A DNA stretch of 58,261 nt, from NCBI GenBank assembly GCA_030688315.1, contig JAUYIT010000030.1:1-58261 (forward strand), read 5' to 3'. This document shows positions 39,801 through 46,623 of the stretch, in pieces. This stretch comes from Candidatus Komeilibacteria bacterium. Its GTDB lineage: Bacteria > Patescibacteriota > Patescibacteriia > UBA1558 > UBA10009. The stretch's first letter is position 1. Each line of letters begins with the position of its first letter. The translations under genes and the position numbers were made by a program. The notes under the pieces are model-generated. The model saw nothing but the letters and a program-made list of their open reading frames with translations. It ran no database searches and was not told the origin of the DNA.

Positions 39801-41633
39801 CAAGCGCCTGCCTCGGCTCCTTTGCCGTCGCAACAAACTACGCCCGTCAAGGTGTCAACTGCTGAAATTAAAACTATGCCAGCTAAGGAACAAATAACTC
39901 AAGAAGGGAAGATTAAAACTGATGAAGTTATTAAGGAAGCTTTAGAAGGTGAGGCAAGTAAAACAATGTGGGATAAAGCCAATAAAGACAAGAGACAGAT
40001 AGTAAAAAATATCCTGGGTAAATTATTTTCTGATCCGGAATCAGCCCAAATGGCTAACAGATTAAATCTTAGTTTTGAAAAAGAACCAGGGGGTTTGATG
40101 TATTATTTTGAACATAATTTGTTGACCGTTGATTTAACTGAGATATCAGAAGTAACTTTAGAAGGTTTTAAAAAAAATATTAAACGTGGTCTATTTTTGT
40201 ATTTAAATAATTTATCAGATAGCACCCTTTCCTCTGATGATGTTCAAGAGTTTCGGCATTTTACTTTCAAGAGTTTCGGCAACTATACGGTGGACCAACT
40301 TTACAATGCAATTTACAAGGTAAAGGCGGTTTTTGGTTTTTTTATTAAAATAAACAATAAAACTTCTAACCAAAATAAGGAACTGGAGCATATCGTTGAA
40401 GCCGCCACTGGTTTTGCCGGCAAGTACCAGTTGTCCTTTTTTTGGGGGGAAGAAAATAAGCTGGACGCGGAGCATTTTAAGGTTACTTTGGATATCAATA
40501 ACGATATTAACCAACTAACCGAGTTTTTACTGTCTTTAGCCGATGTTTATCAGACAGAATTGAAAAAATTGGATGAATTAGCCCAGCAAAACAGATATCA
40601 AGAACGTGATTACAAGGAGGTGGTCCGTGAAAGCCAGGTGGAAATGGCTGGGGATGTAGACGGACGTTTGCAACGGCTGTTTAATGAACTAAAAGATTCG
40701 GATTTAGTCAAAGTTGAAGATGAAAATCTTATCTGGCAGGGAGGCAAAGGCCGGTTGTTGTTTGCTGGCGATATTTGCGGTGACCGCGATATGGACGGGT
40801 TTGAAATCTTGTCTAAATTGGCATATTTAAAACAGCAGGCCAAAAAAGAGGGTGGCACGGTGGACTGGCTGGCTGGCAACCACGAACAATTTTTGTTCAA
40901 TTATTTTTTCTTTGGCCGCACCGCTAACACCGATCCGGAAGTAACTAATAGCCCTTATGTCGGCATTTTGGAACCCGGCTTATTTTCCGCCGATAAAAAT
41001 TTTAAGCGCGATTTGGCCGAATTTAAAAAGCAATGGTTTGATGATGAAAGCGCGGCTGTTAATTTTGCGATTGGTAAAAAAATTATCGGCCGTTTTAGCG
41101 CAAGCCGACAGGAAATTTTAGCCAATATGCGCGCTAATTCGGAAGGCCGGCAGGTGCTGAAAAATCTGTGCCAGTATAAACTACTGGTTAAAAAAGATGA
41201 CACCCTGTTTTTGCACACGCCTATTACCCATAAAATAGCCATCATTTTAGCCAAAGCCAATGATTTGGATGTCAAAATAGACGAGATAAATGGCGTGTTC
41301 CGGACCGGCTTGTGGCGGTTTTTAATTGAAGGCAAAGAATTTAGCAGGGATGACAATCAGGAGTTTTTCTTTTACTACGATACTTTTTTGGAAACCGAAA
41401 ACCGCCATAATTTTACCGATCAGGTTTTGGAAACCCGTTTGCGCCAATTAGGCGTTAACGCCATCGCTCACGGGCATAATTATGAACTTAAATCGTCTAC
41501 AACTCGTCAATTACCGATAATTTCCGCTGATAATAATAAAGGCCAGCTGGGAATAAAAATTAAAACTGACGGGAATATAGAAGATTATGAACACAAAGGA
41601 GACAAAAGAATTGTCCGGCCAATTAAAAAATAA
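36822..41633 (+). CDS. Giant protein with C-terminal PPP-type metallophosphoesterase domain
   Basis: This 1603-residue protein is a multi-part fusion. Residues ~1-560 are helical with weakly hydrophobic stretches (VSNGVLASGLALAYCL, TTLLAGGLSG, AVIKGVLTALTVGTAVQ). Residues ~560-770 are mixed. Roughly 790-1030 is a disordered Pro/Glu/Gln/Lys-rich linker. A globular part of unknown type follows. From ~1275 a PPP-family phosphatase shows GDVDGRLQRLF, FAGDICGDRDMDG, WLAGNHEQFLF, LFLHTP and AIAHGHN, covering the metal and phosphate ligands. It may dephosphorylate proteins, possibly opposing the kinase encoded convergently downstream. Partner and localisation are unknown. Confidence 0.7.
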   Translation: MLENRQLSPENKNPDRLKAVMVDVSSLAADAARDVAMENLSKDRLEANGFGGFLKKLWKHNLFAEYYQQKEIIKAKESIISSGNVFVDETDDKQYHAAAMSAIIERFSSDYHDALHLETGETKENFGASPEEDRIKRQLVDLLKEYAEKDLSDKNIADTFEAEKSRIFSQVQDKKANILSGGHMYADNLFEIAKQIQQAIIEGQSMEDLTADLEFTIGRAKAGVRTEAQYNTLERIFNKISETKPGKYLVSNGVLASGLALAYCLSSKLSQSFVRSKAAQWSTFGATTLLAGGLSGLKEAKKLEEERGQYFRQMAKSKSFREQNQNNASEYEAYRYQAVDAGALAVAIGGAMYEPGQPDEKLKMKDLDAGGLEAALSGLAELEARVTMSDRQKIDLISFSDAKLIEQERWQLDILRAKAKIDLKKYFAQADKKNILRQVCGDRDLTEFLNSLTEAKIFGLLKGTAGDENGIEFKNRLFNKMKNKKVAQAVIKGVLTALTVGTAVQEGIALATDQTGFIERMINEHKGDSGKYATALESLRRWINPEPDQIITTERIITEIVEHVPSEELTQAAAESALPQAEPPDFKDIHRDLWYDNETIKADFNELKLRGAGINQAMVDQHGNFIFSVKEMATDGSFAGGGSADVPKALTEGKIKLLLSLSKDTQNQVLEVPIGPDGLAVITKDSQAARILFDEQGNFLGQYAEVVEEGLVDENNVQHVNVIATMVGKGVEPIEILPATAEQVVPAPEPITETKERLVTEQTIIPGQKYQHGFPPPAIGFWQRLKTSVNSKVKNNLEDQIKPATTMEKTPNQPVQNPEKQENIKVVEEKTIEEKPKEEQRDNPVSAPAVVAAPVIVAGAIALKSAEQKQETSVEKKNIAPTETPVVNAMQETGSTNKEQSKAEPAKQPEPAKKEQSDLAPMPAQQQPALPASPEPTPAPADKKAKAARVKREPAGLKTEPQKTEPPLPVESKTLEPENIVVESEPAAPQPLQQAPASAPLPSQQTTPVKVSTAEIKTMPAKEQITQEGKIKTDEVIKEALEGEASKTMWDKANKDKRQIVKNILGKLFSDPESAQMANRLNLSFEKEPGGLMYYFEHNLLTVDLTEISEVTLEGFKKNIKRGLFLYLNNLSDSTLSSDDVQEFRHFTFKSFGNYTVDQLYNAIYKVKAVFGFFIKINNKTSNQNKELEHIVEAATGFAGKYQLSFFWGEENKLDAEHFKVTLDINNDINQLTEFLLSLADVYQTELKKLDELAQQNRYQERDYKEVVRESQVEMAGDVDGRLQRLFNELKDSDLVKVEDENLIWQGGKGRLLFAGDICGDRDMDGFEILSKLAYLKQQAKKEGGTVDWLAGNHEQFLFNYFFFGRTANTDPEVTNSPYVGILEPGLFSADKNFKRDLAEFKKQWFDDESAAVNFAIGKKIIGRFSASRQEILANMRANSEGRQVLKNLCQYKLLVKKDDTLFLHTPITHKIAIILAKANDLDVKIDEINGVFRTGLWRFLIEGKEFSRDDNQEFFFYYDTFLETENRHNFTDQVLETRLRQLGVNAIAHGHNYELKSSTTRQLPIISADNNKGQLGIKIKTDGNIEDYEHKGDKRIVRPIKK

Positions 41634-41659
41634 TCCTTGCGTTTTACTTTGTTAATAAA

Positions 41660-41697
41660 ATAGAGCCCTGTTTAAAAAACAGAGCTCTTTTTAACCG
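41660..41697. terminator. Terminator between the convergent giant gene and kinase gene
   Basis: AGAGC-CCTGTTT and AAACAGAGCTCT form a stem with an AAA loop, followed by TTTTT; the preceding A/T-rich bases allow use on either strand. Confidence 0.8.
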
Positions 41698-41712
41698 TTT
41701 GGCGGTTAAGTT

Positions 41713-42687
41713 TTATGTCCACAGCGCCGCGGCGCAGTAAGGGCAAACGCCGGGTTTATAGTTGACCTCATTGCCGCAGTTGTGGCAGGGGGCCGCGTAC
41801 CGGTACAGTTCGGCCAACAGCCAAAGCGGATATTGTCCGCCGCTTTTAGCGGTCAGCAACCGGTCCAGCGAGATCATTTGGGGCTTGCCGATGGCCAGTA
41901 TCCGCCGGGCATTATCAGGGTCCTGCTGGATATCGGGGTAGCGAACCGTGAGCTTGCCCAGGATCCGTTCCGTTTCTTCCAGTAGTTCGCCCTTATTGTC
42001 CGTTTTTGCTCCCGAAAAAGGATCGCACTTGGTCAAGGAGCAAAACAGCAGGTAAGCAAACGACCACCAGTCGTGCCCGGTTTTTACTGGCGGCAACGCC
42101 TGGTTGTTGACGATGGCTTGGTACAGTTCCGGATGCTGGGCCTGGCCCGGTTTGATCATTAACGAGTAATAGTTATCGGCCGGTTTGTTCCAGCTGTCGG
42201 TATCCACCAGGCAAACCTCGCAGTTTTGGCCGTTAAGCCGGAACATGATGTTGCCCGCGTTAAAGTCGCCGATTACCAGGCCGGCCGAGTGCGCGGCGGT
42301 TAAGGCCTGGTGCAAACGGCAGAACACCCAAGCCACTTCCTTAAAGCCGAATTCGGCTTCATCATCCTGTAAAAGATCGCCCAGATTGCTCCAGCCCAGG
42401 CATGATTGCATGGTGTAGCCGGCCAGCTGGTCGTTTTGATCAAAGATCAACTGCCACGGCAAAGCGGCTCTGTTGAGCAGGTTGTCGGCGCGCGAAAGTT
42501 CCACCAGGTTTTTTAAAAAACCGTGTTTGGCGGAATTTAGCGACAGGGCTTGGTGGAAGATTTTGGCTATCTGCGGCAAGCCGAACACCGAAATATCATG
42601 AAGATTGCCTTCGCCGCCAAAAGCGAACGGCTCGCTGTCCAGTTTTAGCTGGTCAGTGGCTCCCGGAGCTCCCAGATGGTAGTTCAA
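41713..42687 (-). CDS. Divergent protein kinase with C-terminal zinc ribbon (TerY-P-triad-like)
   Basis: The 324 residues form a compact kinase fold. FAFGGEGNLHDIS is a Gly-rich loop and IAKIFH has the VAIK-like Lys. AGLVIGDFNAGNIMF is the catalytic loop with Asp and Asn. CLVDTDSW sits at the DFG position, with the metal Asp retained. HDWWSFAYLLF matches the kinase F-helix region. A C-terminal zinc ribbon reads CHNCGNEVNYKPGVCPYC. This resembles COG4248-type kinases that pair with vWA proteins in TerY-P triads, and a vWA protein is encoded two genes upstream. It is the last gene of the minus-strand operon. Confidence 0.78.
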   Translation of the reverse strand: MNYHLGAPGATDQLKLDSEPFAFGGEGNLHDISVFGLPQIAKIFHQALSLNSAKHGFLKNLVELSRADNLLNRAALPWQLIFDQNDQLAGYTMQSCLGWSNLGDLLQDDEAEFGFKEVAWVFCRLHQALTAAHSAGLVIGDFNAGNIMFRLNGQNCEVCLVDTDSWNKPADNYYSLMIKPGQAQHPELYQAIVNNQALPPVKTGHDWWSFAYLLFCSLTKCDPFSGAKTDNKGELLEETERILGKLTVRYPDIQQDPDNARRILAIGKPQMISLDRLLTAKSGGQYPLWLLAELYRYAAPCHNCGNEVNYKPGVCPYCAAALWT

Positions 42688-42729
42688 GATTAACTCCTGT
42701 GGTTGTTGGATTTTTTACGCGGCCGCGGT

Positions 42730-43353
42730 TCAGCTGATTAACAGCAGTTCGGCATCACGCAGTTCCAGCTCGTGGCTGGCCGCGGGCAGATTGTCAAGCC
42801 CGGGCAGATTGTTGTGCTCAAGCAGCGGCTGGCGGCCGTCAAAGTTGAAGCTTGGGTAGTATTGCCCGGCTACCAGCACGTGATTGTCGTAATATGGATT
42901 GCGAAAAGCGCGGATTTGCCAGTAGGCGGTTTGGCATAAGCCGGCCAGTTCGGCCAGCAAAATGCCGCGCAACGGCTTGAGTTCCGCCACCCGCGGTTCG
43001 TCTTGCTGTTCGTATTCTTGGCGGACCAGTAGGAAACGAACCATGTGGTAAGTTGCCTTACTGCGGCACTGATCAATCCGTTCCTGGTATTTGGCGTTGA
43101 CCAAAACATAACCGGCTTTGATCAGTCCGGCCGTCAACTGTGACGGCTTTACTCCCCGCGGTTTGCTTGGCAGAAGATCAATACCAGCGGCAACGGAAGG
43201 TTTGTTTTGCTGCCTTCTGGCGCGCGAATCTTCCACCTTTTCCGGCGGCATATTGCGCAGATTCCAGGGTACTGCCTGTTCGTTGGTAAAATCAAACTGC
43301 AGGCCGATCATGCGATCGGCGGCCGTCAGTTTGGTGATTAACTGTTGTGCCAT
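42730..43353 (-). CDS. Hypothetical protein of the kinase/vWA operon (207 aa)
   Basis: The ATG at 43353 (MAQQLITKL) is preceded by GAAAGGG, the same ribosome site used by other genes of this operon; a longer frame to 43416 lacks one. The protein is soluble, with Arg/Glu-rich segments and an aromatic C-terminal part (NPYYDNHVLVAGQYYPSFNFDGRQP). It is not a PP2C phosphatase, the usual third member of TerY-P triads. It could be a dedicated substrate or adaptor. Family not recognised. Confidence 0.55.
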   Translation of the reverse strand: MAQQLITKLTAADRMIGLQFDFTNEQAVPWNLRNMPPEKVEDSRARRQQNKPSVAAGIDLLPSKPRGVKPSQLTAGLIKAGYVLVNAKYQERIDQCRSKATYHMVRFLLVRQEYEQQDEPRVAELKPLRGILLAELAGLCQTAYWQIRAFRNPYYDNHVLVAGQYYPSFNFDGRQPLLEHNNLPGLDNLPAASHELELRDAELLLIS

Positions 43354-43479
43354 TGTTTGCCCTTTCTTGTTTGGCGTTGTTGGTTGTGAACGAGCTGTTT
43401 TATCCTTGATTGACAAAACTTTCTTCCAGGCAGTATTTAAAAAATAATATCCAGAAGAAAATCTTGTTTAAAAAAGTTC

Positions 43480-43515
43480 GGGAGCAGACAGCATCTTGCG
43501 ATGTTGTCTGCTCCC
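43480..43515 (-). terminator. Strong hairpin between vWA gene and downstream operon genes
   Basis: Minus strand: GGGAGCAGACAACATC-GCAA-GATGCTGTCTGCTCCC, then GAACTTTTTT. The 16-bp stem with one mismatch and a T-run make a terminator that would reduce expression of the kinase genes relative to the vWA gene. Confidence 0.85.
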
Positions 43516-43534
43516 TTGGGGATGAGATTGAGAA

Positions 43535-44320
43535 TCAGCCCTTGTTTTCCAGTTGCTCCTTTGACCAGAGATCAAAGAAGTGACAGAACATTTGTTGTGG
43601 CGTCTGCTTCTTTCCGTTCACGATTTTCTCGGTAGTCAGGTCATAGAAGCCGGAAAATTCAAAGCCGGTGGCTTCGGCTACCCGTTGAGCGCTTTGTTCC
43701 GTCAGCCCCTGGCCGGTTTTGAGAAAGGCCAGGGTGCATTGGATTTTAGGATTCCCTTGCTTATCCCTCTGTAGGTGCTGGTTTAGCGCCTGCCGTACTA
43801 CCGCCGCATCCAGCGGTTCGCGGTTGTTGGCGCCGTCAGTCAGCACGCAGATTTTGCCCCGGGGCTGAACGCCCAGATTATCCTTGGCCAGTTTGTCCAT
43901 TTCCAAACGCGTCCAGCTTAAGGCGGAAACCATGGCCAGGTACAGAGCGGTTTGCGCGCGCAAACCATCAGCGTTGATCCGGTTGATGTTCAGAGGGGCG
44001 TCGTCCAACCCTTTGACCGGTTTAAAACCGGGCCAGAGTGGAATTAGTTTGTCGGAAAACAGGATGCCGCCCACCAGCACGGTATTCAACTGGTTTTGCT
44101 TAACGCCTTTAAGGCCCGGAACCATGATGGTGTTGAACGAATCCACCAGAGTGCGGTAGTACTCGCTCATAGAGCCGGAAACATCCATCACGAAGTTGAA
44201 CACCGTCGGCTTATTGCCGCTGACGCGGACTTTTTGCCGTTTTTTTTCATCCACCAGCAGTTCGGGCGCGAATTCCTTGACGAATTCTTCGTTGCTGGGT
44301 AGAGTCCAGGTTTTGGTCAT
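43535..44320 (-). CDS. von Willebrand factor A domain protein (TerY-like)
   Basis: The 261 residues have a vWA fold with the MIDAS motif DVSGSMSEYY (DxSxS), a downstream conserved TD in VLTDGANN, and ALYLAMVSALSW near the conserved Thr position (QTALYLA). TerY-type vWA proteins act with a kinase in stress-related triads. The ribosome site GAAAGGGAAAG precedes the ATG. It probably serves as a metal-dependent binding scaffold for a phosphorylated partner. Confidence 0.85.
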   Translation of the reverse strand: MTKTWTLPSNEEFVKEFAPELLVDEKKRQKVRVSGNKPTVFNFVMDVSGSMSEYYRTLVDSFNTIMVPGLKGVKQNQLNTVLVGGILFSDKLIPLWPGFKPVKGLDDAPLNINRINADGLRAQTALYLAMVSALSWTRLEMDKLAKDNLGVQPRGKICVLTDGANNREPLDAAVVRQALNQHLQRDKQGNPKIQCTLAFLKTGQGLTEQSAQRVAEATGFEFSGFYDLTTEKIVNGKKQTPQQMFCHFFDLWSKEQLENKG

Positions 44321-44344
44321 TTCTTTCCCTTTCTTGTTTTGTGG

Positions 44345-44557
44345 TTATCCGCGTCTGACGCGGACGTTGTTGCAGAAGTACTTGTAGCACTTACCGCACA
44401 TTAATTTGTTGTGCCAGCGTTGCAAGGGCTTGTTTGGCCTTTTGCAGACCGTGCAGGTGCCCCGGATCATTTTAGGGGGCTGCTTGTGCTGCTGGCGCGC
44501 GCTGTTGCCGGACACTAGTTTGAGTAGTGTCCTAAGGAGTGAGGGCTTGTTCCTCAT
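44345..44557 (-). CDS. Small zinc-finger-like basic protein (70 aa)
   Basis: The C-terminal half has CTVCKRPNKPLQRWHNKLMCGKCYKYFC, a CxxC...CxxC pair with an extra Cys and His, consistent with a treble-clef or zinc-ribbon. The N-terminus is basic (RNKPSLLRTLLKLVSGNSARQQHKQ). CAGAAAGGGAAG precedes the ATG. It lies between the vWA gene and the small basic gene of the same operon; nucleic-acid binding is plausible. Confidence 0.6.
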   Translation of the reverse strand: MRNKPSLLRTLLKLVSGNSARQQHKQPPKMIRGTCTVCKRPNKPLQRWHNKLMCGKCYKYFCNNVRVRRG

Positions 44558-44577
44558 TTTCTTCCCTTTCTGTTACG

Positions 44578-44796
44578 TTAGTAACGGCTTTTGGTGTAGT
44601 GGCCGGTTATTTTACGGCCTTTCCAGCGCAGAGTGGAATTGCGTGGCACGGAGTGCCACCAGCAATAGATCCACTCATAAATGTTGAGCCAGACGTCTTC
44701 TAGACTCATCCAGCTCGATTGCGGGTGCCGGCGGTTGCGGAATATTGACCGCTTCCGTCTTTTTTGCCCCGATCGCCTTCGGTGGGGTTTTCCCAT
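44578..44796 (-). CDS. Small basic Trp-rich protein (72 aa)
   Basis: The first gene of the minus-strand operon encodes a strongly basic N-terminus (GKPHRRRSGQKRRKRSIFRNRRH) and a Trp-rich central part (SWMSLEDVWLNIYEWIYCWWHSV). AAGGGG precedes the ATG at normal distance. No known family. Its basic character and operon position suggest nucleic-acid contact, which is inference. Confidence 0.5.
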   Translation of the reverse strand: MGKPHRRRSGQKRRKRSIFRNRRHPQSSWMSLEDVWLNIYEWIYCWWHSVPRNSTLRWKGRKITGHYTKSRY

Positions 44797-44849
44797 GTTT
44801 TTCCCCTTATTTTTGTTGTATAAAGAGCAGTTTTTGATGCATTAAATCC

Positions 44850-44902
44850 TTGAACACACATCAAAAGTACTCAAACCTTAGCATAAAAATAATATTTGTC
44901 AA
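44850..44902 (-). promoter_or_regulatory. Promoter of the kinase/vWA operon
   Basis: Minus-strand TTGACA (44902-44897) and TAAGGT (44880-44875), 16-nt spacer. Downstream, TTGATGTGTGTTCAA (44864-44850) is a small dyad that could be an operator. Confidence 0.6.
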
Positions 44903-44923
44903 GCGTGTTTTATTAGGCATTGG

Positions 44924-44952
44924 TTGACAAAATACCCCGTTTGGGGTATTTT
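44924..44952 (+). promoter_or_regulatory. Promoter with a perfect hairpin/palindrome as spacer
   Basis: TTGACA (44924-44929) and TATTTT (44947-44952) are exactly 17 nt apart. AAATACCCC-GTTT-GGGGTATTT (44930-44951) fills the spacer as an inverted repeat, so it may be an operator. The following T-run makes an intrinsic terminator an alternative reading. Confidence 0.6.
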
Positions 44953-45011
44953 TTAGTTGCGCCGTCGCTATATTGCGCGCCGTCGCGATTTTGAAAATAT
45001 CTCAATCTTTA

Positions 45012-46001
45012 ATGAAGCTTAAAAATAAAAAAATTTGTTTATTATTGGCCGGTGGCACCATTATTTCCGAGCAGGATCGGCAGGCCGTTAATACCCCCCA
45101 AGATATTGAACCGTGGCTCAATAAACTGCCGGAACTCAACATTATGGGCGAACTGACGCCGGTGTTTATTTGCGGAGAAGAAAATCATCCGCACGGCCCG
45201 GCTTTATGGCAAAAGCTTTCAGCCGAGGTGTTTAAGCGCTACAATGATTTTGACGGTTTTATCATTACCAACGCGCCGCACGATATGCTCTACAACGCCA
45301 TCGCCCTTTCGTTTGCGCTTAAAAATATCAGCAAGCCGGTGGTTTTTACCGGATCGCCGCTCGGAGCCGTCAATAAATACATGGCCGAGGTTAAAAAGTT
45401 TTCCATGAGCAATTTGGGCGTTAGGGCCAATTTAATCAACGCCGTGCAAATCGCCGGCATGCCTTTTGGCGCGGTGGGCATTGTGTTCGGTAAATTTTGT
45501 TTGCGGGCGGTTAAGGCGCACCGCACCGAATTGGGTTCGCTTAATATTTTTACCGGTCTGGACGATTCGTATCTGGCTAAGATTGATTTCAGCTTTAGTT
45601 TGTTTGATCCCTGGATTCCGCCCAGCCGTCCGCCGGAATTAAAAAATAATTTTGAAGGCAAAGTTCTGGCTTTGGATTATTATCCGGGACTGGATTTTGA
45701 ATTTTTCAGCCGATCGATCGGCGAGGCCAAGGGGATTTTGCTTAAAAGCGTGCCCTTGGAACCTTTTGATAAAAAGTTTTTGGCTAATTTAAAAAAATTG
45801 CCCGTGCCCGTTTTGGTCTACAATCGCTTTTTTGTCCCGCCTTTAAACGCCGACAATTTGTTTGAAGTTTTCAATTTAACCAAGGATACGGCTTTGGTCA
45901 AGTTTATGTGGGCTTTGGGGCAAAGCAAGGATTTTTCCGAAATCAGGGATTTAATGGTTAACGGCCAAGCCAATGAATTTTTAAAAAATTCGCTTATATG
46001 A
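45012..46001 (+). CDS. Asparaginase-fold protein with altered second active-site motif
   Basis: From ATG 45012 (MKLKNKKICLLLAGGTIISEQ) the 329-residue protein has the L-asparaginase/GatD fold with the first active-site signature (LLAGGTI), and VVFTGSPLGAVNKYMAEV and VRANLINAVQIA match the following conserved segments. The second active-site motif, normally HGTDT, reads TNAPHDMLY, and the catalytic Thr-Lys-Asp set is therefore incomplete. It may have another substrate or a non-hydrolytic role. It overlaps the next gene by 4 nt (ATGA). Confidence 0.75.
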   Translation: MKLKNKKICLLLAGGTIISEQDRQAVNTPQDIEPWLNKLPELNIMGELTPVFICGEENHPHGPALWQKLSAEVFKRYNDFDGFIITNAPHDMLYNAIALSFALKNISKPVVFTGSPLGAVNKYMAEVKKFSMSNLGVRANLINAVQIAGMPFGAVGIVFGKFCLRAVKAHRTELGSLNIFTGLDDSYLAKIDFSFSLFDPWIPPSRPPELKNNFEGKVLALDYYPGLDFEFFSRSIGEAKGILLKSVPLEPFDKKFLANLKKLPVPVLVYNRFFVPPLNADNLFEVFNLTKDTALVKFMWALGQSKDFSEIRDLMVNGQANEFLKNSLI

Positions 46002-46564
46002 AAATATATTTTCACGCTAAAGAAAGTTCTGATTCGGAACAGCAAAAAATCCAGCGCCAGATTATTGATTTTTTGGAAAACAACGGCGTTTTGCTTTTAT
46101 CCAATCTTATCAAAGGCGAGTTAAAAGATGAACGGCTGGCTTTTGAAAATATGGACGGCCTGGTTATTGAAGGCAAAGATTCCGCGCCCGACGCGGGTTA
46201 CTTAATTGCTTTGGCTTTGGCGCAGGGCAAACGCGTTTTATTTTTACTGCCCAAAGGTTCAATTTTGCCCGATCAATTACGAAGTTTACAGGAAAACGGC
46301 AAATTAAAAAAATTAATCTTATTAAGATTTTATACTGACCGGACCTTAATCAATCAGCTGGTGGATTTTATTGATCTGATTGAAACCGGCGAGTTAAGAA
46401 GGGAAGTGCCGTCCGTTAAATTTACTTTGCGTTTTACGCCCCGCGCTGACCGGTATTTAACCTGGCTCAACCGCAAAAAGAAAATCAAAAAAGCGGATTT
46501 TTTGCGCCAGCTGATTGACGAGAGCATTAAAAATGATGAAGAATATCATACTCAGTTGAGGTAG
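45998..46564 (+). CDS. Nucleoside 2-deoxyribosyltransferase-like protein with C-terminal helical extension
   Basis: The start ATG overlaps the stop of the asparaginase-like gene (ATGA), so the pair is coupled. Residues ~1-125 look like an NDT-type Rossmann fold: MKIYFHAKESS, AFENMDGLVIEGKDSAPDAGYLIALALAQGKRVLFLLPKG, where the acidic residue in VIEGKDS and the GYLIALAL helix match the family. The last ~60 residues (TLRFTPRADRYLTWLNRKKKIKKADFLRQLIDESI) resemble a ribbon-helix-helix segment. Function may be nucleotide sensing rather than catalysis. Confidence 0.6.
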   Translation: MKIYFHAKESSDSEQQKIQRQIIDFLENNGVLLLSNLIKGELKDERLAFENMDGLVIEGKDSAPDAGYLIALALAQGKRVLFLLPKGSILPDQLRSLQENGKLKKLILLRFYTDRTLINQLVDFIDLIETGELRREVPSVKFTLRFTPRADRYLTWLNRKKKIKKADFLRQLIDESIKNDEEYHTQLR

Positions 46565-46623
46565 GGCGAGGAAGGTGAAATTTAGTATTTATTTATAATT
46601 AGCCCACTAGTACTTATTTATAT

